Shown here piece by piece: positions 58,938 to 64,000 of a DNA stretch of 64,000 bases (its first letter is position 1; each line of letters starts with the position of its first letter). This DNA comes from Variovorax beijingensis. Lineage in GTDB: Bacteria > Pseudomonadota > Gammaproteobacteria > Burkholderiales > Burkholderiaceae_C. The notes under the pieces were generated by a model, which did no database searches, was not told where the DNA came from, and was given only the letters and a program-made list of their open reading frames with translations. Position numbers and translations under genes: made by a program. The DNA lies in the NCBI RefSeq assembly GCF_003951285.1, contig NZ_RXFQ01000008.1, positions 292,982 to 356,981 on the forward strand, in the 5' to 3' direction.

Positions 58938-59177
58938 ATGACTTCTTCGGAAAAAGCCTTTCCCTTTCCCACCTCCAAGAACCACGGCAAGCCGCCGGTC
59001 GAGCCCACCAAGCCGACCGAACAGGCGACGAGCGAGGAGGCCCTGGACAGCGGGGTCGAGGAATCCTTTCCCGCGAGCGACCCGGTGTCCGTCACGGTGA
59101 CCAAGGTCAAGCTGCCCAAGGCGCCGCAAGACAAGGACAAGGCGGAGCAGGGCCGCAACGCGGACGCCAAGAGGTAG
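58938..59177 (+). CDS. Small hydrophilic protein with ESFPASDP motif
   Basis: 79 residues from ATG 58938 (GAGGAG upstream). Contains EALDSGVEESFPASDPVSVTV, a short conserved block common in small Burkholderiales proteins of unknown role. Lys/Pro-rich flanks suggest disorder. Function unknown. Confidence 0.8.
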   Translation: MTSSEKAFPFPTSKNHGKPPVEPTKPTEQATSEEALDSGVEESFPASDPVSVTVTKVKLPKAPQDKDKAEQGRNADAKR

Positions 59178-59274
59178 CCCTCCTACAGCGTGCCGCGCTG
59201 CGAGCCGACCCGGCGCAGCCGGCAAGAACCTAGCTTTTCCAAGGTCGGGCATCGGTCCGGCACGGGCCTTATCT

Positions 59275-59297
59275 GCCGGGGACAGCCGGCTTTTTTT
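59275..59297 (+). terminator. Rho-independent terminator
   Basis: GCCGG-GGACAG-CCGGC stem-loop followed by seven T. It ends only two bases before the Shine-Dalgarno AGGAG of the next gene, so it ends the transcript of the small hydrophilic gene; as drawn it would also attenuate any read-through into the next gene. Confidence 0.8.
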
Positions 59298-59311
59298 CAG
59301 GAGACTTGGCC

Positions 59312-59617
59312 ATGAACAGCATTTCCAGACTCATTGCAGCACTTGCCCTGGGTGCCGCAGGCGCAGCCTTCGCACAAGGCAACCCGCCCACCACGGCGCC
59401 GCCCAATCCGGCCACCGCGGCAGGCCAGCAGAATCCGGCGGGCGGTCCCATGGGCACCACGGGCGTGACCCCGCAGAGCCCGCAGGCCGGCAGCGCGCCG
59501 GCAGGCTCTGCGCCCACGGCCCAGGGCTCGACCGACACCGGCAGCAGCGCTGGCACCTCCATGGCCGCCTCGGGCGACACGCCTGCAATGCGTCGGGCGC
59601 GCGCCGACCGCAACTGA
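59312..59617 (+). CDS. Exported Pro/Gly/Ser/Thr-rich protein
   Basis: 101 residues. Signal peptide (SISRLIAALALGAAGAAFA), then a low-complexity Asn/Pro/Gly/Ser/Thr-rich chain with AGSAPAGSAPT repeats and a basic end. No family recognised; likely periplasmic and disordered. Confidence 0.75.
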   Translation: MNSISRLIAALALGAAGAAFAQGNPPTTAPPNPATAAGQQNPAGGPMGTTGVTPQSPQAGSAPAGSAPTAQGSTDTGSSAGTSMAASGDTPAMRRARADRN

Positions 59618-59655
59618 ACGCGGTCCGTTCCAGTCCCCCGCAGCACGGCCAATCC

Positions 59656-60312
59656 ATGAATGCCGTGACAACTGCACCGGGCACGGCGAGCCGCGCGCTT
59701 GCCGTGTTCGTTTCGCTCTCTCTTCTATCGCTGTCGGCCTCGACCCCGTCGCCGTCGCCGTCGCCGTCGGCCGCGGAAGATCCGCGGTGGCTCGCGCGGG
59801 CCGTCGTGGCCGCGGCGGACAATCGGGCCGCCCCGTTCGCGGTGGTCGACAAGAAGAATGCCCGTGTCTTCGTCTTCGACGCCGCAGGCCGGCTCCAGGG
59901 CTGGTCGCCCGTGCTGCTGGGCCTGGCGCGCGGCGACGACTCCGTGCCGGGCATCGGCGAGCGGGAAATGTCCAGGATTCGCCCTGACGAGCGTACGACG
60001 CCGGCGGGGCGCTTCAAGACGGAGCCGGGGCGCAACACCCAGGGCGAGGACATCGTGTGGATCGACTACGACGCGGCCGTTTCCATGCACCGGGTGCGCA
60101 CCACCGACAAGTCGGAGCGCCGCCTGCAGCGGCTGGCATCGCCGAGCGTGGCCGACAACCGCATTTCGTACGGCTGCATCAATGTGCCGGCGGCGTTTTA
60201 CGACGCCTACATCAAGCCCGCGCTCGGCAGCCGCCGCGGCGTGGTGTATGTGCTGCCCGAAACCGTGGCGCCGCACCAGCGCTTCGAATTCCTGGGACCT
60301 TCTGTGCTCTGA
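59656..60312 (+). CDS. L,D-transpeptidase family protein
   Basis: 218 residues. Signal segment then PSPSPSPSAAED linker. FAVVDKKNARVFVFDAAG starts the YkuD domain; catalytic His is in VSMHRVRT and nucleophile Cys in ISYGCINVPAAFYD. Cell-wall cross-linking enzyme family. It follows the exported protein by 38 bases. Confidence 0.86.
   Translation: MNAVTTAPGTASRALAVFVSLSLLSLSASTPSPSPSPSAAEDPRWLARAVVAAADNRAAPFAVVDKKNARVFVFDAAGRLQGWSPVLLGLARGDDSVPGIGEREMSRIRPDERTTPAGRFKTEPGRNTQGEDIVWIDYDAAVSMHRVRTTDKSERRLQRLASPSVADNRISYGCINVPAAFYDAYIKPALGSRRGVVYVLPETVAPHQRFEFLGPSVL
59746..59769 (+). repeat. Hexanucleotide repeat (CCGTCG)4
   Basis: Four perfect in-frame copies coding Pro-Ser in the linker behind the signal peptide of the L,D-transpeptidase. 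Copy changes would keep the frame. Confidence 0.85.
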
Positions 60313-60369
60313 ACAAGGGGCCAACGCTCGCTCGACCACGCAATGGCCTGGCTGAGCGGGCCCTGCGGC

Positions 60370-62103
60370 TCAAGTCCGCAGGCTGATCACGCCAAGCAGC
60401 ACCACCACCGCCATGCCCAGCAGCAAGGCGGTGCATTTCCAGAAGACCACCGGGTTCTTGTCGACGAGCGGCGTGCCGCTCCGGTTCAGGAAATCGGGGT
60501 GGGGCTGGCGCAAGTCCTCGACGAATTCCGACAGCGCTTCATGGCGCTTGAGCGGGTTGGGATGCAGCGCCTTGCGCAGCACTTCGTCGATCCATGCCGG
60601 GATGGCGCGCTGCGCATCGAGTGCCGAGCGGTACTGCAGGTTGCGCTGGTCCGCGCGCGTGCGGATGCGCGCCGCCTGCGCGCCATAGGGCAATCGGCCG
60701 GTCAGCATCTGGTAGACGATCACGGCCAGCGAGAACAGGTCGGACCGCGCCGAGCCGCCGTCGCCGACGAAGTACTCGGGCGCCGTGTACTGAACCGTGC
60801 CCAGCACCTGGGCCGGGTCGGCCAGCTTGCTGTCGCCCAGGCCCGCCACCCAGGCCGAGCCGAAGTCGATGATCCGCACCGTGCCCGTGCGGTCGATCAT
60901 GACGTTCTCGGGCCGCAGGTCCTGGTGCAGCATCTCCATGCGGTGGAAGGCCTGCAGCCCCTTGGCCAGCTGCTCCACGATGCCGCGCACCGATTCCAGG
61001 CTCGGCCGCGGGTTGTCCACCATCCATTGCGCCAGCGTCTGCCCGTCGACGAACTCCATGGCCACGTAGAGGTAGCTGCGCTTGCGCTGCGGAACGTGCG
61101 GCTTGAGCACGTGCGCGCTGTCGATGCGCCGCGCCACCCATTCTTCGAGCAGGAAGCGGTCGAGATGGGCCTCGTCGTTCTGCAGGTCGACGGACGGCGT
61201 CTTGAGCACGACGCGCTCGCCCGTGTCGTCGTCGACCGCCAGGTAGATGTGGCTGCGGCTGCTGCGGTGCAGGTCGCGCACGATGGTGTAGCCGTCGAAC
61301 TGCATGCGCGCTTCGAGCACGGGCGGCAGGCGCAGCGCCGCACGCTGCGCGTGCAGTTCGCTGACGTCGCCGTCGGGCAGGGCGTCGATGCGCACGATCT
61401 GCACCGTCAGGTTGTCGGGACTGCCGCGCCGGTACGCTTCCTCGGCGATGCTTCTTGCCGCGGCGTCCAGGTCGCCGGGGTGGGCATCGAGCGCGGTCCT
61501 GATGACGGCTGCATCCACGTGCTCATGGACGCCGTCGGAGGTCAGCAGGAAGACATCGCCTTTCTCGATGGGAAGGGCCTGGTAGTCGATCTCCACATGC
61601 GGGCCCACGCCCAGCGCCCGGCTCAGGTAGCTGTGCCCGCCGGCCACCGAGACGCGGTGGTCCTCGGTCAGCTGCTCGAGCGCTCCCGCATGCCAGCGGT
61701 AGACGCGCGTGTCGCCCACATGGAAGACATGCGCCGTGGTCGACTTGATGACCAGCGCGCTGAAGGTGCAGACGTAGCCGCGGTCCTTGTCGAAGCGGCC
61801 GCTGCTGTTCTGGGTCTGCGCGTGCAGCCAGGCGTTGGCGGCCGTGAGCACGCGCTGCGCCGAGCGGCTCACGCTCCATGCATCGGAGGTGCAGTAGTAG
61901 TCGGTCAGGAAGCTACGCACTGCCGATTCGCTGGCCACGTGGCTCACGTCGCTGCTGCTGATGCCGTCCGCAATCGCAACGGCCACGCCCTTGGCGCTGC
62001 GGCCCGGCGCCTGCGGCAGGGCGGCGCCGTGGAAGTCCTGGTTGGAATCCTTGCGTCCCTTGTCGGAGTGCTGGCCGATGGAGACCGCGAGGCCGGAGCG
62101 CAT
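60370..62103 (-). CDS. Bifunctional PP2C phosphatase-Ser/Thr kinase, membrane-anchored
   Basis: 577 residues. N-terminal PP2C domain (IADGISSSDVSHVASESAV, HVFHVGDTRVYRW, LTSDGVHEHV, GSPDNLTVQ), then a kinase domain from about 265: ATP lysine in VVLKTPS, catalytic HQDLRPENVMI, DFGSAWV and TAPEYF. The Gly-rich loop is replaced by DLHRSSRSHIY. A C-terminal membrane helix (ALLLGMAVVVLLGVISL) anchors it. Such fusions recur in assimilatory nitrate/nitrite clusters of Burkholderiales; the target is unproven. It begins 25 bases after the nitrite transporter gene on the same strand. Confidence 0.92.
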   Translation of the reverse strand: MRSGLAVSIGQHSDKGRKDSNQDFHGAALPQAPGRSAKGVAVAIADGISSSDVSHVASESAVRSFLTDYYCTSDAWSVSRSAQRVLTAANAWLHAQTQNSSGRFDKDRGYVCTFSALVIKSTTAHVFHVGDTRVYRWHAGALEQLTEDHRVSVAGGHSYLSRALGVGPHVEIDYQALPIEKGDVFLLTSDGVHEHVDAAVIRTALDAHPGDLDAAARSIAEEAYRRGSPDNLTVQIVRIDALPDGDVSELHAQRAALRLPPVLEARMQFDGYTIVRDLHRSSRSHIYLAVDDDTGERVVLKTPSVDLQNDEAHLDRFLLEEWVARRIDSAHVLKPHVPQRKRSYLYVAMEFVDGQTLAQWMVDNPRPSLESVRGIVEQLAKGLQAFHRMEMLHQDLRPENVMIDRTGTVRIIDFGSAWVAGLGDSKLADPAQVLGTVQYTAPEYFVGDGGSARSDLFSLAVIVYQMLTGRLPYGAQAARIRTRADQRNLQYRSALDAQRAIPAWIDEVLRKALHPNPLKRHEALSEFVEDLRQPHPDFLNRSGTPLVDKNPVVFWKCTALLLGMAVVVLLGVISLRT

Positions 62104-62128
62104 CGTCAGGTGGCGATGGCGCGCAGGT

Positions 62129-62941
62129 TCAGCGCGGAACGCGCTTGGGCGCCGTGCGCACGTGCGTGGCGTACAGCGTCAGGCCGGTGAACGACAGGCC
62201 GCCGATGAGGTTGCCCAGCACGGTGGGGATCTCGTTCCAGATGATGTAGTCCATGATCGAAAAATTGCCGCCCATCAGCAGCGCCGACGGGAACAGGAAC
62301 ATGTTGACCACCGAGTGCTCGAACACCATGAAGAAGAACACCATGATCGGCATCCACATGGCCAGCACCTTGCCGGTCACCGAGGTCGAGATCATCGCAC
62401 CCACCACGCCGGTGGACACCATCCAGTTGCACAGCATGCCGCGCACGAAGAGCGTCAGCATGCCCGCGGCCCCGTGCTCGGAATAGCCCACCGTGCGCGC
62501 CTCGCCGATCGTGGCAATCACCTGGCCGACCTTGTCGGGCGGGCTGGTGAAGCCGAAGGTGAAGACGATCGCCATCAGCACGGCCACCGTGAAGGCGCCG
62601 AGGAAGTTGCCGACGAAGACGAGGCCCCAGTTGCGCAATACGCCGCCAATGGTCACGCCCGGGCGCTTGTCGATCAGCGCGAGCGGCGTCAGTACGAACA
62701 CGCCGGTCAAGAGGTCGAAGCCGAGCAGGTAAAGAATGCAGAAGCCGACGGGGAACAGGATCGCCCCGATGATCGAGTAGCCGGTCTGCACGTTGATGGT
62801 GACGGCAAACACCGCCGCCAGTGCGAGGATCGCGCCCGCCATGAAGGCGCGGATGAGCGTGTCGCGCGTGGACATGAAGATCTTGGATTCACCGGCGTCC
62901 ACCATCTTGGTGACGAACTCGGAAGGCTGCAGGTAGGCCAT
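62129..62941 (-). CDS. Formate/nitrite transporter family protein
   Basis: 270 residues with six membrane segments (for example LIRAFMAGAILALAAVFAV, LGNLIGGLSFTGLTLYAT) and the FNT signatures GFDLLTGVF, RNWGLVFVGNFLGA and FEHSVVNMF. The context with cobA and a likely nitrite reductase end points to nitrite (NirC-like) rather than formate transport. Gene order on the minus strand: (nirD?)-cobA-nirC-like-kinase. Confidence 0.92.
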   Translation of the reverse strand: MAYLQPSEFVTKMVDAGESKIFMSTRDTLIRAFMAGAILALAAVFAVTINVQTGYSIIGAILFPVGFCILYLLGFDLLTGVFVLTPLALIDKRPGVTIGGVLRNWGLVFVGNFLGAFTVAVLMAIVFTFGFTSPPDKVGQVIATIGEARTVGYSEHGAAGMLTLFVRGMLCNWMVSTGVVGAMISTSVTGKVLAMWMPIMVFFFMVFEHSVVNMFLFPSALLMGGNFSIMDYIIWNEIPTVLGNLIGGLSFTGLTLYATHVRTAPKRVPR

Positions 62942-63004
62942 GGCGTTTTTCTTTGGGATTGAAGAGTGAGAAGCTGAACGGAAAATGGAAGGGGCTGGTG
63001 CGCC

Positions 63005-63859
63005 TCAGGCGGCCTTCTCCAGCGCGGGCTGCGCGGAAGAAGCTGCGGCCGCGAGCCCTTGCAGGACATCGCCGACCACGATGATCGAAGGGCTGCCAAG
63101 GCCGTTGTCGGCAATCGTGCGCCGCAGCGTCGCCAGCGTGCCGACGGCGTGCCGTTGCAGCGGCAGGCTGGCGTTCTGCACCACCACGACGGGCGTGGCC
63201 GCCGGCAGGCCGCTCAGCAGTTCGTCCTGGATCGAGCCCGCGCTCGATACGCCCATGTAGATGACCAGCGTGAGGCGCGCCGAATGGGCCGTGGCGGCCA
63301 GCGTGCGCCAGTCGGGCCCCGGCGATCCGGGCTTGGCGTGGCCGGTGATGAACACCACGCCCTGCGCGTGCGCGCGGTGCGTGAGCGGCACGCCGAGCGA
63401 TGTCAGCCCGGCCAGCCCGGCGGTGATGCCGTTCACCACGTCCACATGGATGCCGGCCTGCGCGAGGTGCTCGACCTCCTCGCCGCCGCGGCCGAAGATG
63501 AAGGGGTCGCCGCCCTTGAGCCGGACCACGTGCTCGCCTTCGCGAACCGCCATGATCATCAGCCGCTCGATGAAGCTTTGCGGCGTGCTCTTGCAGCCGC
63601 CGCGCTTGCCGACGTGGATCACGCGCGCGCCGGGCGCCGCCATGGCGACGATGTCGTCGCTAACCAGATCGTCGACGAGCAGTACGGTGGCCGACTGGAT
63701 GGCCCTGAGCGCCTTCAGCGTGAGCAGTTCGGGATCGCCGGGGCCGGCACCGACGAGCGTGCAGCGGCCTTGCAGCAGTACGGACTGCGCGCCGGTGGCG
63801 CGATCAGCGGGCGTTGCGGCACGCATCGCGGGGGTCGAGGAAGTCAAGGTAAGGCTCAT
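63005..63859 (-). CDS. cobA: Uroporphyrinogen-III C-methyltransferase
   Basis: 284 residues. LVGAGPGDPELLTLKALRAI, VVRLKGGDPFIFGRGGEE and ITAGLAGLTSLGVPLTHR match the SUMT fold. It makes precorrin-2 from uroporphyrinogen III with two SAM, for siroheme of the nitrite (or sulfite) reductase. Single-domain (no CysG dehydrogenase part). Lies 14 bases after the upstream, nearly complete gene. Confidence 0.95.
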   Translation of the reverse strand: MSLTLTSSTPAMRAATPADRATGAQSVLLQGRCTLVGAGPGDPELLTLKALRAIQSATVLLVDDLVSDDIVAMAAPGARVIHVGKRGGCKSTPQSFIERLMIMAVREGEHVVRLKGGDPFIFGRGGEEVEHLAQAGIHVDVVNGITAGLAGLTSLGVPLTHRAHAQGVVFITGHAKPGSPGPDWRTLAATAHSARLTLVIYMGVSSAGSIQDELLSGLPAATPVVVVQNASLPLQRHAVGTLATLRRTIADNGLGSPSIIVVGDVLQGLAAAASSAQPALEKAA

Positions 63860-63873
63860 GGTGGCTCGGTGGT

Positions 63874-64000
63874 TCAGGCGGCCGCGTCTTCGGACAGGCG
63901 GGCGCGATTCGCGGGCCCTGCAACGGGGCGCTCCAGTTCGACCGCATGCGTCGCGAGTTCTTTCGAATCCAGATGCACCACGCCTTCGGCGACCTTCACG
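63874..64000 (-). CDS. C-terminal end of nitrite reductase small subunit (probable)
   Basis: The last 41 residues before a TGA, running off the window end: VKVAEGVVHLDSKELATHAV then a Pro/Ala/Arg tail. The VxVAEGVVHLxxKEL arrangement resembles the NirD Rieske-like C-terminus. With cobA and the transporter downstream on the same strand this fits the end of a nitrite-assimilation operon. A longer view is needed to exclude another redox subunit. Confidence 0.55.
   Translation of the reverse strand, partial: VKVAEGVVHLDSKELATHAVELERPVAGPANRARLSEDAAA

Noticed and set aside
58705..58941. Frame MTRATGSLG... with a good Shine-Dalgarno-like AGAGGAG
   Set aside because: Arg/Pro/Ser-rich product with poor codon bias; the overlapping frame at 58800 has better third-position GC.

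Overview
The window is a gene-dense, very GC-rich chromosomal stretch with GC-biased third codon positions, many ATGA/GTGA stop-start overlaps and no insertion sequence, prophage, CRISPR array, tRNA or rRNA that I could see. Gene content (cbb3 oxidase cluster with hemN, a Burkholderiales-style minor pilin operon, the bioAFD order, an assimilatory nitrite module with a kinase/phosphatase gene) suggests a Comamonadaceae betaproteobacterium, most likely Variovorax or a close relative. This assignment is by recognition of gene order and protein style, not by database search.

Layout. 1-4.9 kb: tail of a metal-binding ABC transporter protein, a COG0523 metallochaperone GTPase, a TonB-dependent receptor and a PepSY membrane protein, which looks like a metal (zinc or iron) acquisition unit. 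4.8-7.8 kb: single housekeeping/accessory genes (intradiol dioxygenase-like, ThpR, RidA-like, DUF72). 7.9-11.4 kb: a two-component system followed by a 20-bp perfect palindrome and a DUF336 plus ankyrin gene pair. 11.4-14.4 kb: PaiB-like, a TadA with a truncated hydrolase tail, and LdcA. 14.4-16.3 kb: a small hypothetical protein, an FHA-containing adenylate/guanylate cyclase and a Pro/Tyr-rich secreted protein. 16.4-22.9 kb (minus): a five-gene phosphorelay cassette (large CHASE3-GAF hybrid kinase, CheR, CheB, REC-histidine kinase, lone REC).

23-26.3 kb: a nuclease-helicase of the DinG/Rad3 type behind a consensus LexA box, overlapped by alkB and followed on the opposite strand by a decayed UdgX-type uracil-DNA glycosylase remnant. 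27-30.4 kb: bioA-bioF-bioD. 30.4-32.7 kb: aldo/keto reductase and a divergent AraC regulator. 32.7-48.7 kb: a microaerobic island: universal stress protein, ccoI-ccoS, ccoN-O-Q-P-G-H, a small membrane protein, hemN, a SafE-type copper protein, phosphoketolase with a BON protein, a fatty acid desaturase, a second universal stress protein and a hemerythrin. Three perfect FNR/ANR boxes (TTGAT-N4-ATCAA) and two imperfect ones sit in its promoters.

48.7-52 kb: L,D-transpeptidase, DUF5666 lipoprotein and DUF6502 protein. 52-58.4 kb (minus): type IV pilus minor-pilin operon pilE-pilV-pilW-pilX-pilY1-fimT, preceded by a TATGTGA/TCACATA inverted repeat. 58.8-60.3 kb: small hydrophilic/periplasmic proteins and a second L,D-transpeptidase. 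60.4-64 kb (minus): end of an assimilatory nitrite cluster, with a probable NirD C-terminus, cobA, a formate/nitrite transporter and a fused PP2C phosphatase-kinase.

The strongest coherent signals beyond ordinary annotation are the FNR-box network of the 33-48 kb island, the SOS-controlled helicase/alkB unit with its glycosylase remnant, the CheB/CheR phosphorelay cassette, and the unassigned palindromes at 10.06, 14.81, 26.74 and 58.46 kb.
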